Counted from the stretch's first letter, positions 45,179-53,899 are shown. The stretch is DNA of 64,000 nt from JADJVL01 sp046331545 (GCA_046331545.1 JAXLQR010000002.1:2914001-2978000), one strand, 5' to 3'. The notes: generated by a model from the sequence alone, not told the origin. A program made the numbers and translations.

Positions 45179-46216
45179 ATGGAAACCCATCCCAACCCCC
45201 TCGGCCTGCGCGGGATCGAGTTCACCGAGTTCTGCGGCCCCAGCGCCGGCGACCTCGAGCGCCTCTTCCTGGCCTTCGGCTTCTCCCGCCTGCACGCCTT
45301 CCCGGGCAAGGCCATCGCGGCCTACCACCAGCACGACATCCATTTCCTGATCAACGCCGAGAAGGCGGGCTTCAGCCGGGACTTCGCGAGGACCCACGGC
45401 CCCTCCATCAGCTCCATGGGCTGGCGGGTGGACGACGCCGAAGCCGCCTTCACCGAAGCGGTGGCGCGGGGCGCCCGGCCCGCGGACCCGGCCCTGAAGG
45501 ACCTGCCCTATCCCGCGATTTACGGCATCGGCGACAGCCTCATCTACTTCATCGACCGCTTCGGGGCGAAGGGCTCGATCTACGACCGGGACTTCGAGCC
45601 CCACCCGGACCCGCTGATCCAGGCGGACAAGGGCTTCCTGGCGGTGGACCACCTCACCAACAACGTCCCCGCCGGCGCCATGGAGGCCTGGGCCGACTTC
45701 TACAAGCACGTCTTCGGCTTCCACGAGGTCCGCTACTTCGACATCAAGGGCGTGAAGACCGGCCTCACCTCCTACGCCCTCCGCTCCCCGGACGGCAGCT
45801 TCTGCATCCCCATCAACCAGCCCAAGTCCGACAAGGACCAGATCGCCGAGTACCTGGACGAGTACAAGGGCCCCGGCGTGCAGCACCTGGCCTTCCTCAC
45901 GAAGGACATCCTCGCCAGCCTGGACGGCATGGCGGGCTCGCCCATCGAGACCCTGGACATCGACGAGGACTACTACGCCGAGGTCTTCGAGCGGGTTCCG
46001 AACGTGCGGGAGGACCGCGCGCGCATCCAGGCCCACAAGGTCCTCGTGGACGGCGACGCCAACGGCTACCTGCTCCAGATCTTCACGAAAAACCTCATCG
46101 GGCCCATCTTCATCGAGATCATCCAGCGGGAGAACGAGCTGGGCTTCGGCGAAGGGAACTTCAGCGCCCTCTTCCGCTCCATCGAGCGCGACCAGCAGCG
46201 CCGCGGCGTGCTCTGA
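45179..46216 (+). CDS. hppD: 4-hydroxyphenylpyruvate dioxygenase
   Basis: 345 residues from ATG 45179 with GAGGTGA 8 bases upstream. Converts 4-hydroxyphenylpyruvate to homogentisate, feeding hmgA. Iron ligands of the C-terminal vicinal-oxygen-chelate domain: His in FLAVDHLTNNV, His in GVQHLAFLT and Glu in GPIFIEIIQRE. Together with hmgA this gives the upper two steps of tyrosine breakdown; maleylacetoacetate isomerase and fumarylacetoacetase are not in the window. Confidence 0.93.
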   Translation: METHPNPLGLRGIEFTEFCGPSAGDLERLFLAFGFSRLHAFPGKAIAAYHQHDIHFLINAEKAGFSRDFARTHGPSISSMGWRVDDAEAAFTEAVARGARPADPALKDLPYPAIYGIGDSLIYFIDRFGAKGSIYDRDFEPHPDPLIQADKGFLAVDHLTNNVPAGAMEAWADFYKHVFGFHEVRYFDIKGVKTGLTSYALRSPDGSFCIPINQPKSDKDQIAEYLDEYKGPGVQHLAFLTKDILASLDGMAGSPIETLDIDEDYYAEVFERVPNVREDRARIQAHKVLVDGDANGYLLQIFTKNLIGPIFIEIIQRENELGFGEGNFSALFRSIERDQQRRGVL

Positions 46217-46232
46217 GGGCCGGTTCGTCCAA

Positions 46233-46266
46233 CGAAGAAGGGGCGCCCGAGGGCGCCCCTTCTTCG
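46233..46266 (+). terminator. perfect 15-base stem hairpin, bidirectional terminator
   Basis: The arms 46233-46247 and 46252-46266 pair perfectly around loop CGAG, with GGGGCGCC at the core. It lies between the convergent hppD and S9 peptidase genes and can serve both. The U run is inside the arm (CTTCTTCG) rather than after it, so it may need Rho or act mainly as an RNA-stabilising end. Confidence 0.75.
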
Positions 46267-46279
46267 TGCCGTGCCCGAC

Positions 46280-48973
46280 CTACTTCTGCAGCTCGGTCTC
46301 CATCACCGCGCCGCCCATCTGGGGGATGACGGCGCGGACCTTCAGGACCTTGCGGGTGGCCTTGTCCACCCAGAACGTGGTGCCGCCGGGCTCGCCCTCG
46401 GCGCTGCCGGTCTCCACCTTCCAGGCGTCGAAGGCGCCCGCGGCCACGGTCAGCTTCTCCGAGCCGACCACCTTGCCCTGCTTGAGGGAGGGCTTCGACT
46501 TCATAACGTCGAAGTTGCGGTAGGTGAAGGCGTAGCCCTCGGCGAGGGGGAGCGAGGCCAGGGACTCGAAGGCGCCCGAACCGTCGGCGTACAGCTCGCC
46601 GCCGAGCTCCGCGTCGATGGCCTTCGGGGCGGCGCCCATGGCCAGAGTGCCCTTGGCCTTGCCGTTCTCGAAGCTCAGCTCGATGGCGGCGGGGCCCTGC
46701 TTGACCGAGCGCTTCAGGGCCACGAGGCTGCCCTTGGCGTAGGTGGTGGTGTCGCTCATCTCCATGGGGCCGATCTTCGCGGTGCCGGCCACCACCCAGC
46801 TGCCGGCCTCGGCGCGGATGACGTTGGTCATGGTGGCGGGCATGTTCTGTCCCCCGGCGGAAAGGGTGCCGGCCCAGGTGGTGCTGCCCTCCGCCAGCTC
46901 CGCCACGGGCTTGGGGGCTGCCGCGGCGACCTCCACCTTCGCCACGAGCTTCACCGTGGCGGGATCCACCGTGATCTCGCCGAGCCGCTTCATCACCTCG
47001 GGCGTGCCGCCCTCCTGGAATCGGCCCTTCAGGTGCTTGGCCAGGAACTTCTCGGAGGCGGCGAAGAGAGCCATGTTGTTGACCGGGCGGGCGAAGCCGT
47101 GGCCCTCGTCGGGAGCGCAGAGGTACTCCACCGGGAACTTGCGGTCGCGCAGTGCGATGACGATCTGGTCGGCCTCGGCCTTCTTCACGCGGGGGTCGTT
47201 GGCGCCCTGGATGACCAGGAGGGGCGTCTTGATCCGGTTCGCAGAATTCAGCGGGGACTGGCGCTCCAGCTGCTTCTTGCCCTCGGGGGTGCGGGGATCG
47301 CCCATGCGCTCGTGGAAGATGATCCGGAAGCTCTCCCAGTAGGGCGGGATGGTCTCCAGCAGCGTGAGCAGGTTGGAGGGGCCCACGATGTCCACGGCCG
47401 CCGCGTAGAGGTCCGGCGTGAAGGCCACGCCCGCGAGCGTCGCGTAGCCGCCGTAGGAGCCGCCCATGATGCCCACGCGCTTGGGATCCGCCACGCCGGT
47501 CTTCACCAGGTGCTTCACGCCCCAGGTGATGTCGTCCTGCATCCGGTCGCCCCACTGCCGGTTGCCGGCGTTCAGGAACTTCTTGCCGTAGCCCGTGGAG
47601 CCGCGGAAGTTCATGGAGAGGACCGCGTAGCCGCGGTTGGCCATGAACTGGTGGATGTTGTTGAAGCCCCACTGGTCGCGGGCCCAGGGGCCGCCGTGGG
47701 GCACCACCAGCAGGGGCAGGTTCTTCCCGGGCAGGCCCTTGGGCAGGGTCAGGTAGGCGGGGATCTCCAGCCCGTCGGAGCTCTTGTACCGGATGGGCGT
47801 CATCGCGGACATCTGGTCCCGGGGGATGCGCTCCCGGGAGACGTACTCCAGGGACAGCTTCTTGGTCCCGCGGTCGAAGAGGTAGCGGGAGCCCGGGTCC
47901 TTGTCGCTGTAGGCGGTCACCATCACCAGCCGTTCGTCGGCGGTGGCCCCGGCGAAGGCGATGGACTTGCCCGGAAGCCGGGCCTTGAGCAGCTTGTAGT
48001 CCGCCTCCCAGGCCTTGTCGCGGAAGTACACGCGGTCCTTGTCCTCGGTGTAGGTGGTGTAGAGCAGCTCGTCGGTCACCTCCGAGAAGGCCGCGCTGCC
48101 GAAATCCACCCGCTTCAGGGGATCCGACTCGACCTTCTCCTCCCTGCCGGTCTCGGGGTCGAAGAGCACCAGCTCGGCGAGGTCCCGGCCGCCCTTGTTG
48201 GTCTCCAGGTAGACGCGCTTGCCGTCCTTGTGGAAGGCCACGGGGCCGGCGCTCTCGAAGACGTCGCAGGTGTAGACCACCTTGAAGCCCTCGGGGTCCA
48301 CCCGGAGGATCTCGGTGTCGCCCTTGTCGGTGGTGCGGAGGGCCAGGCGCAGCGCGCCCTTGGTGTCGAAGACCCAGCCGGCGACGCGCTCGGTGTTCTT
48401 GCGCACCAGGGTCCGCTCGCCGGTGGAGACCTTGACCTTGTAGAGGTCGTGCCAGGCGGCGTCGCGGTCGTTGAGGCCCACGTAGATCACGTCGGGGTCG
48501 GCCTTGGGGACCGCGTAGATCATGGCCCGGGCGCCCTTGGCCTCCGTGAGGTTCCGGGCCTCCGGGGCCTCGCCGCCCGGGGCGGCGGGGGCGGCCGGGT
48601 CCACGGCGTAGACGTTGAAGTTCTCGTCCCCGTCCTTGTCCTTCACGAAGAGGATGCGCTTGCCGTCGCGGCTCCAGAAGAAGCCGCCGATGGGCCGCTT
48701 GGGCTCGGCGGTCACCAGGCGCGCGGCGCTGTAGGGCTCGCCGGTCCTCTTCACCCAGACGTTGCGGGTGTCCTTCCAGGGCTTGAGGAAGGCGATGTAC
48801 TTCCCGTCCGGGGAGATCTGGGCGGCGGCGATCTCGGGGTTGCCGAAGAAGAGCTCGCGGTCGAGGATGGGCGGCTGCTGGACCTTGGGCTTCGGCGCGG
48901 CCTGGGCGGGAGGCGCGGCGATCAGGACGGCGGCCAGGGGCAGGGCCAGGGAGAGCCTGGACGGGATGGGCAT
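46280..48973 (-). CDS. exported prolyl-oligopeptidase-family peptidase with C-terminal extra domain
   Basis: 897 residues with signal peptide (LPLAAVLIAAPPAQAA). Propeller blades up to ~residue 400 (SPDGKYIAFLKPWKD, SRDGKRILFVKDKDG). The catalytic domain has the loop VPHGGPWARDQWG, Ser in GGSYGGYATLAG, Asp in QGANDPRV and His in EGHGFARPVN. After ~residue 690 a separate beta-rich domain of about 200 residues follows (TWAGTLSAGGQNMP, then AFDAWKVETG and TTFWVDKATRKVLKV), resembling DUF3108-like lipocalin-type barrels. Acts in the periplasm. Confidence 0.88.
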   Translation of the reverse strand: MPIPSRLSLALPLAAVLIAAPPAQAAPKPKVQQPPILDRELFFGNPEIAAAQISPDGKYIAFLKPWKDTRNVWVKRTGEPYSAARLVTAEPKRPIGGFFWSRDGKRILFVKDKDGDENFNVYAVDPAAPAAPGGEAPEARNLTEAKGARAMIYAVPKADPDVIYVGLNDRDAAWHDLYKVKVSTGERTLVRKNTERVAGWVFDTKGALRLALRTTDKGDTEILRVDPEGFKVVYTCDVFESAGPVAFHKDGKRVYLETNKGGRDLAELVLFDPETGREEKVESDPLKRVDFGSAAFSEVTDELLYTTYTEDKDRVYFRDKAWEADYKLLKARLPGKSIAFAGATADERLVMVTAYSDKDPGSRYLFDRGTKKLSLEYVSRERIPRDQMSAMTPIRYKSSDGLEIPAYLTLPKGLPGKNLPLLVVPHGGPWARDQWGFNNIHQFMANRGYAVLSMNFRGSTGYGKKFLNAGNRQWGDRMQDDITWGVKHLVKTGVADPKRVGIMGGSYGGYATLAGVAFTPDLYAAAVDIVGPSNLLTLLETIPPYWESFRIIFHERMGDPRTPEGKKQLERQSPLNSANRIKTPLLVIQGANDPRVKKAEADQIVIALRDRKFPVEYLCAPDEGHGFARPVNNMALFAASEKFLAKHLKGRFQEGGTPEVMKRLGEITVDPATVKLVAKVEVAAAAPKPVAELAEGSTTWAGTLSAGGQNMPATMTNVIRAEAGSWVVAGTAKIGPMEMSDTTTYAKGSLVALKRSVKQGPAAIELSFENGKAKGTLAMGAAPKAIDAELGGELYADGSGAFESLASLPLAEGYAFTYRNFDVMKSKPSLKQGKVVGSEKLTVAAGAFDAWKVETGSAEGEPGGTTFWVDKATRKVLKVRAVIPQMGGAVMETELQK

Positions 48974-49084
48974 GGAGACCTCCGGTGTGGGGAAGCTCGA
49001 GGCTACCGCCCCGGTCGAGCCCCGGGCCCGGCCGAACGGCGAACGGCGCGCGGGGATCGGCGAACGGCGCCCGTCCGGGGCGGG

Positions 49085-50308
49085 TCAGGCCTCCCAGTCG
49101 TCGAACAGGGCGGCCTGGACCCCGGCGGCGGGGTCCGGCGGATAGGGGAAGTCCCCGGCCGGCGCCCAGGCGTGCTCGGGCACGTAGGGCGCGGGGTCGG
49201 CGATGTCCGGCGGCATCCAGAGGATCGCCGGGGGGAGTCCCAGGGTGCCGAGGAGGCTCTCCACCGCCGCGGCGCTGGGGGGCGCCGGGACGCGAAGGCT
49301 CGCCACCGGCGGCGCGTCCAGCAGGTCCCCGAAGTCGGGCGGGAGGAAGGCGCGGGCCTCGAGGGGCGAAGGACGGCGCGGGTCGGCCCCGAGGCCCGGC
49401 GTGAAGGCCGGGGGCTCCGGCGGCAGGGGCAGCGCGGCGCGCCAGGGCAGGCCCTCGCCCATGGCCTGGCGGCCGAGGCGCAGGGCGGGCTCGAAGGCGT
49501 CGCAGCTCCCGGCGTGGACCGGGGCCTTGAGCAGGTCCGCGAGTCCGGCCAGGAACCCCTTCGCGAGGCGCGCCGCCTCGGCCCAGGAACCCCCCGACAG
49601 CATGAATTCCGCGCCTCCCAGGAAGGCCACGCGCCAGCCGGCCCGTCGGCGCTGGAAGGGCAGGGCCTCGGGCCAGCGGTGCAGGCCCAGGCGCTGGGCG
49701 AGGTTGCGCTCGAGGGCGGACTGGTGCTCGCCGAGCACCGCGGCCACGGCGGCGGGGTCGAGGTCCGCCAGGGCGGGCAGGGGCACCACCGCCTCGCCCC
49801 ACAGGAAGGCCGGCGCCACGTCCTCGTGGGCGAGGGGTCCCGGCCCCGCGTCCTCGAGGCGGCCGAAGCCCGGCAGGCTCCAGCCCCGGGGGTGGCGTCG
49901 CACCCAGCCGAGGGCGCCGGTCCGCCAACGCTCCCCGTCGGCGCCGGCGGGCGGCTCCGGGGTGTGCAGCCAGGCGGGGAAGGAGGCGAGGTGCAGGGCT
50001 TCGGGAATGGCGCCCAGGTGGACCGCGACGCCCGGAAGCGCCCCCAGGGCCTCCCAGAAGCCGCGGGCCTCGTCCAGTTCCAGGCCGTGGTACCAGCCCG
50101 GCGCCTCGTTCCAGACCAGGTGCAGGCCGCCCGGCAGCAGGGCCGACAGCTCCCCGAGCTGGCGCAGGGCCATCCACGGCGCGGCGGCCCGGCTGGGGCT
50201 CAGGCCCTCCAGGGCGCGGGCCCCGACGGTGGCGGCGAAGGGCGCGTCCAGGCCTCCCCGCACCAGGAAGCCGCGGCCTTCGTGCAGGCGCAGGTCAAGG
50301 GGCCTCAA
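49085..50308 (-). CDS. unknown protein translationally coupled to thiD
   Basis: 407 residues from a TTG that overlaps the thiD stop (TTGA). No signal peptide or catalytic motif recognised; Pro-rich C-terminus (IADPAPYVPEHAWAPAGDF). The middle contains HLVWNEAPGWYHGLELDEA and FLGGAEFMLSGGSWAEAA. The fold is likely alpha/beta but is not assigned. The tight coupling with thiD hints at a role in pyrimidine/thiamine metabolism, which is speculation. Confidence 0.6.
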   Translation of the reverse strand: MRPLDLRLHEGRGFLVRGGLDAPFAATVGARALEGLSPSRAAAPWMALRQLGELSALLPGGLHLVWNEAPGWYHGLELDEARGFWEALGALPGVAVHLGAIPEALHLASFPAWLHTPEPPAGADGERWRTGALGWVRRHPRGWSLPGFGRLEDAGPGPLAHEDVAPAFLWGEAVVPLPALADLDPAAVAAVLGEHQSALERNLAQRLGLHRWPEALPFQRRRAGWRVAFLGGAEFMLSGGSWAEAARLAKGFLAGLADLLKAPVHAGSCDAFEPALRLGRQAMGEGLPWRAALPLPPEPPAFTPGLGADPRRPSPLEARAFLPPDFGDLLDAPPVASLRVPAPPSAAAVESLLGTLGLPPAILWMPPDIADPAPYVPEHAWAPAGDFPYPPDPAAGVQAALFDDWEA

Positions 50309-51165
50309 GGCACCCTCTGCGCGACGTCCGGCAGCGGAACCTCCGGCAGCGGAACCTCCGGCAGGAACTGGGGACGGCCCGCGCCGCCGGGCGCCGCGGC
50401 GCGTTCCCACCGGGCCCGCAGCCAGTCCGCCGCGGCCTCCGCGGCGGCGGCCCCCTCGAGGCCGGAGAGCCGCAGGGCCAGCCAGGCCGAGGCGAGGGTG
50501 CAGCCCGTGCCCCGCCGCTGGCCGGGCCTGCGACGAGCGGCCGGGAGGGCCCGGAGGCCCGCGGCGATGATCCACAGGTCCTGCACGACATCCCCGGAGG
50601 CGTGGCCGCCCTTCAGCCACACGGCTTCGGCGCCGGCGTCGAGGAAGGGCGCGGCCAGGGCCTCGGGGGCGGCGCCGTGGATGGCCTCGGGGGGCAGGCC
50701 CGCGAAGGCGGCGGCCTCGCCGCGGTTGGGGCTCACGGTCCAGCCGCCGCCGGGCAGGAGGATGCGCGCCATCCTCCGCAGCCCTTCGCCGTCGTGGAGA
50801 CCGACGCCGGCGCTGGGGGCGAGGATGGGGTCCCACACGCGCGCCGCGGGAGCCAGGCTGCGCAGGGTGGCGGCGAGGCGGCGCAGGGGGCCGTCCTCGA
50901 GGGCGCAGAGTCCCAGCTTCACGCCCCAGCGCCCGGCGAGGTGCGGCCCCAGGGCCTCGAGCCGGGCCGCGGGATCCACCGAGGGCGGAAGGATCCGGGA
51001 GCAGGCGATGCCGTTCTGGACCGTCTCCGCGGTGGGGATCGCCATCGGGAGTGCTCCCAGGGCGGCGGCCACGGCCGCGTCCCGGAGGATCCCGGCCCCG
51101 CCGGAAGGGTCCAGCCCGCCCAGGAAAAGGGCGACGGGCGGGATGGCGGTGGGCGCGGCGGGCAT
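50305..51165 (-). CDS. thiD: hydroxymethylpyrimidine (phosphomethylpyrimidine) kinase
   Basis: 286 residues from ATG 51165 with GGAG 5 bases before. Phosphorylates HMP and HMP-P in thiamine synthesis. Ribokinase-fold marks: FLGGLDPSGGAGILRD near the start, TAETVQNG, WDPILAPSAG, VWLKGGHASGDVV and the anion-hole GTGCTLASAW. The C-terminus ends in a three-fold LPEVPLPEVPLPDV repeat. The ATP-binding region reads NRGEAAAFAG. Confidence 0.92.
   Translation of the reverse strand: MPAAPTAIPPVALFLGGLDPSGGAGILRDAAVAAALGALPMAIPTAETVQNGIACSRILPPSVDPAARLEALGPHLAGRWGVKLGLCALEDGPLRRLAATLRSLAPAARVWDPILAPSAGVGLHDGEGLRRMARILLPGGGWTVSPNRGEAAAFAGLPPEAIHGAAPEALAAPFLDAGAEAVWLKGGHASGDVVQDLWIIAAGLRALPAARRRPGQRRGTGCTLASAWLALRLSGLEGAAAAEAAADWLRARWERAAAPGGAGRPQFLPEVPLPEVPLPDVAQRVP
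50326..50365. repeat. 15-base tandem repeat at the end of thiD
   Basis: The unit CTCCGGCAGCGGAAC occurs about two and a half times (50326-50340, 50341-50355, then a partial copy to 50365). It encodes the LPEVP repeats at the ThiD C-terminus. It probably arose by slippage. Confidence 0.75.
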
Positions 51166-51303
51166 CGAACTCCAGAGTGCCACAGGCCCGTGGAACATGG
51201 CTCCGCGGGCGGCCGTGGAACATGAAGCTAGGATTGGCGCGGGTTTGAAGCCCGCATGCCCGTCGGGGTCCCGGCCCCTCGGCCTAAAACCAGTGTAGTC
51301 ATA

Positions 51304-51309
51304 ATTATA
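51304..51309 (-). promoter_or_regulatory. candidate -10 box for thiD
   Basis: TATAAT on the minus strand, in an AT-rich island, about 140 bases before the thiD start. No good -35 lies 16-18 bases upstream. The leader between them carries no sequence I can match to a TPP riboswitch. Confidence 0.35.
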
Positions 51310-51380
51310 GAAATAAGAACCTGCTGAACCCACGCCACGCCTGGGCTTGGGACTTTTCAGGAATCCAGTAAGCTAAAGCG

Positions 51381-51413
51381 TAAAAAAGAACAGCCCGATC
51401 GCTCGGGCTGTTC
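51381..51413 (-). terminator. hup: intrinsic terminator of the HU gene
   Basis: On the minus strand an 11-base stem (arms 51403-51413 and 51388-51398, core AGCCCGA/TCGGGCT, loop GCGA) is followed by TTTTTTA. It lies 20 bases after the HU stop. This is the only canonical U-tract terminator in the neighbourhood. Confidence 0.9.
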
Positions 51414-51433
51414 CTTCCAGGAAGACGGGGAAC

Positions 51434-51730
51434 TTACTTCTTCTTCTTGCCCCCCTTGCCGTTCACGTCGTCGGCCAGCTTCTTGCCGGGCTTGAACTTG
51501 GCGACCTTCTTGGCGGCGATCTTGATGGGCTTGTTGTCGCGGGGGTTGCGGCCGGTGCGGGCGCCGCGGGACACGACGGAGAAGGTGCCGAAGCCGACCA
51601 GGGTGACCTTGTCACCGGCGCGCAGGGCGCCGCCGACGCAGGAGATCACCGTGTCGAGGGCGGCGGCGGCCTGGGCCTTCGTGATGCCGGCCTTGTCGGA
51701 GATGGCATTGACCATTTCGGCCTTGTTCAT
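51434..51730 (-). CDS. hup: HU-family DNA-binding protein
   Basis: 98 residues. Nucleoid protein of the HU/IHF family: helical N-terminus NKAEMVNAISDKAGITKAQA, core VTLVGFGTFSVVSRGARTGR and the arm tip GRNPRDNKPIKIAAKKV. It has a basic C-terminal tail (GKGGKKKK). A strong SD (CCTGGAGGTTTTTTC before ATG) and a good promoter indicate high expression. Confidence 0.95.
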   Translation of the reverse strand: MNKAEMVNAISDKAGITKAQAAAALDTVISCVGGALRAGDKVTLVGFGTFSVVSRGARTGRNPRDNKPIKIAAKKVAKFKPGKKLADDVNGKGGKKKK

Positions 51731-51875
51731 GAAAAAACCTCCAGGATCGGGGGACTGCGCCCCCAGGGGTTTGAGATGACGACCAGGCCCACGCGGGAAT
51801 GGCCGTTTTGAGGGGCTTTGGAAGGTTCGACGCCCGGGAAGGCCCGGAAATGCTGAGGTTTCCTAAACTGCCAGG

Positions 51876-51904
51876 AAGGTACGGTGCGGATCGAGGCCCG
51901 TCAA
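51876..51904 (-). promoter_or_regulatory. sigma70-type promoter of the HU gene
   Basis: On the minus strand TTGACG (51899-51904) and TACCTT (51876-51881) are separated by exactly 17 bases. The predicted start is near 51869, giving a leader of about 140 bases. In that leader, just before the SD, GGGGGCGCAGTCCCCC can fold into a hairpin. The rest of the 51731-52112 gap shows no gene. Confidence 0.7.
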
Positions 51905-52112
51905 GGGTTTCCGCAGAAAAAAATCCGTAGATCCGCATGAATGGCGGGCTTCAGCATGTTCCACATGGCTGGAAGCCCGGAAAACGGCGCCTGGAAAGCA
52001 TTGAGAATCTTGAAATCCGCGCCATGACTGCACCTGGAAGGGTGCAATCGCCTCAAACCCTGTTCCACGGCGCCTTTCAGGGCCCGCGCCACGCCCCACC
52101 TACAATGGCTCC

Positions 52113-52931
52113 ATGTCCGTCCCCCACTTCCTCCGGGTGGCCTACCTCGGCACCGACTTCTCCGGCTGGCAGATCCAGACCGCGCAGCCTTCGGTGCAGG
52201 CCGCCCTGTGGGCGTCCCTGAAGGCCCTGGAGCCCGGGGCGCCCCTGCCCCAGGGCACCGGTCGCACGGACGCGGGGGTCCATGCGAAGGCCCAGGGGGT
52301 GCTCGTGCGCCTGGGCCACGCCTGGGACGGCCACCGTCTCCTGGCGGCCCTCAACGCCCGCCTGCCCCCGAGCGTGCGGGTGATGGAGGCGCGTCCCGTG
52401 CATCCCGACTTCTGGCCCCGCCACCACGCGGTGGCCAAGCGCTACGTTTACCGGCTCGCCCAGGGCCCGGCGGAGGATCCCTTCACCCGGGCGCTGCGCT
52501 GGCACGTGCGCGGGGAGGCGCGGCTGGACGCCGGGGCCATGGCCGAGGCGGCCCGGCACCTGCTGGGCACCCGCGACTTCTCCAGCTTCCGGGCGGTGGA
52601 GTGCGCCGCCGAGCACCCCGTGCGCACCCTCTTCCTGGCCGACGTGCGGGGGGGCCCCGAGGGCCTCGACCTGGTCTTCGAGGGGAACCGCTTCCTCATG
52701 CACCAGGTGCGCATCATGGCGGGCACGCTCGTGGAGGTGGGGAAGGGCCGCCGCGCGCCGGACGCCATGCCCGCGCTGCTGGAGGCCCGGGACCGTACGC
52801 GGGCCGGCCCGACCGCGCCGCCCCACGGCCTCTGCCTGGAACAGGTCTGGTACCAGGCGGCCTGGGGCCTCGGCGAACCCAGCCCGTGGCCGGAGTCGGT
52901 GCCCGCCCAGGCGGAGGCGGACGGCGCCTGA
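52113..52931 (+). CDS. truA: tRNA pseudouridine synthase A
   Basis: 272 residues. Isomerises U38-U40 in the tRNA anticodon arm. Catalytic Asp is in GRTDAGVHAKAQ; also AYLGTDFSGWQ at the start and FEGNRFLMHQVRIMAGTLV. TACAAT sits only 12 bases before the ATG, so either the leader is very short or that resemblance is chance. Confidence 0.95.
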   Translation: MSVPHFLRVAYLGTDFSGWQIQTAQPSVQAALWASLKALEPGAPLPQGTGRTDAGVHAKAQGVLVRLGHAWDGHRLLAALNARLPPSVRVMEARPVHPDFWPRHHAVAKRYVYRLAQGPAEDPFTRALRWHVRGEARLDAGAMAEAARHLLGTRDFSSFRAVECAAEHPVRTLFLADVRGGPEGLDLVFEGNRFLMHQVRIMAGTLVEVGKGRRAPDAMPALLEARDRTRAGPTAPPHGLCLEQVWYQAAWGLGEPSPWPESVPAQAEADGA

Positions 52932-52983
52932 GGCCGGGGCCCCGGGCGCCGCCGGGAGGCCTCGATCCGGGAACCGGGCCCGC

Positions 52984-53580
52984 CTAGACCTTCCGGCGTC
53001 CCTCCAGGGCGCGGTCGAGGGTGAGGTCGTCGGCGTATTCCAGGTCCGCGCCGATGGGCAGTCCCACGCCGATGCGGCTCACCCTCACGCCCACGGGCTC
53101 CAGGATGCGCGCGAGCCACGCCGCGGTGGCCTCGCCGTCGAGGGTCGGGTTGGTGGCGAGCACGATCTCCTGCACGGCCCCGTCCTCGAGGCGCTTCAGC
53201 AGCTCGCGGACGCGGAGCTGGTCGGGGCCCACGCCCTTCAGGGGCGAGATCAGGCCGCCCAGCACGTGGTAGCGTCCGTGGAAATGGCCGCTGCGCTCGA
53301 AGCTCAGCACGTTGCTGGCCTCGGCCACCACCATCAGCACGGAGGGATCCCGCCGGGAGTCCGCGCAGGCGGGGCAGAGCTCGGCGTCCGCGAAGGCCCC
53401 GCAGCGGGCGCAGAAGCCCACGCGGTCCGCGGCGTGGTGGAGCAGGTCGGCCAGGTGCCCCATGGCCTGGGGGCCTTCCTTCAGGAGGTGCAGGGCCATG
53501 CGCTGGGCGGACTTCGCGCCGACCCCCGGCAGCTTCTGCAGGGCCTCCACCACGGCCTCGAGGGGCGCCGGGAGCTTCAC
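52984..53580 (-). CDS. recR: recombination protein RecR
   Basis: 198 residues. Helps load RecA in RecFOR repair. HhH at LPGVGAKSAQRMALHLL, C4 zinc finger (CARCGAFADAELCPACAD) and a Toprim domain (MVVAEASNVLSFERSG...GGLISPLKGV). It converges on truA. The ybaB gene precedes it by 16 bases, the usual ybaB-recR pair. Confidence 0.95.
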   Translation of the reverse strand: MKLPAPLEAVVEALQKLPGVGAKSAQRMALHLLKEGPQAMGHLADLLHHAADRVGFCARCGAFADAELCPACADSRRDPSVLMVVAEASNVLSFERSGHFHGRYHVLGGLISPLKGVGPDQLRVRELLKRLEDGAVQEIVLATNPTLDGEATAAWLARILEPVGVRVSRIGVGLPIGADLEYADDLTLDRALEGRRKV

Positions 53581-53596
53581 GGCCTCGCGCCCGGGC

Positions 53597-53899
53597 TCAG
53601 AGCTTCAGGCCCGGGATGTTCAGGCCCCCGGCGAAGCCCGCGGTGTGCTTCTGCATCTCCGCGTCGGCCTTGGCCGCGGCGTCCTTGAAGGCGGCCAGGA
53701 GGAGGTCCTCGAGCATCGAGGGGTCCTCGGGGTCCATCGCTTCCCTGGCGATGGCGATGGACTGGAGCTCCTTGGCGCCGTTGAGGACCACCTTCACCAG
53801 CTCGCCGCCACTGGTGCCCTCGGCGCGCACGGCCTCCTGGGCCGCCTTGAGCTTGTCCTGCATGGCCTGGGCCTGTCGCATCAGGAAGCGGATGTCCAT
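53597..53899 (-). CDS. ybaB: YbaB/EbfC nucleoid-associated protein
   Basis: 100 residues. Starts MDIRFLMRQAQAMQDKLKAA; contains SGGELVKVVLNGAKELQSIA and the conserved PSMLEDLLLAAFKDA. AGGAGATCC precedes the ATG. Usual partner of recR. A larger frame on this strand extends upstream but is not coding. Confidence 0.92.
   Translation of the reverse strand: MDIRFLMRQAQAMQDKLKAAQEAVRAEGTSGGELVKVVLNGAKELQSIAIAREAMDPEDPSMLEDLLLAAFKDAAAKADAEMQKHTAGFAGGLNIPGLKL

Noticed and set aside
51225..51260. tRNA T-arm-like sequence (GGTTTGAAGCCC)
   Set aside because: The loop does not have TTC in the right phase, and no acceptor, D or anticodon arm is found around it; it is an ordinary hairpin.
46271..51298. 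A 1675-codon plus-strand open frame
   Set aside because: Antisense to the S9 peptidase, the thiD partner gene and thiD; Gly/Ala/Arg text typical of shadow frames in GC-rich DNA.
51166..51310. Possible TPP riboswitch before thiD
   Set aside because: I looked for CTGAGA and the conserved CTGATCTGGATAATGCCAGCG-like core on both strands and saw none.
52101..52106. TACAAT as truA -10
   Set aside because: Only 6 bases separate it from the start codon, and no -35 box is present.
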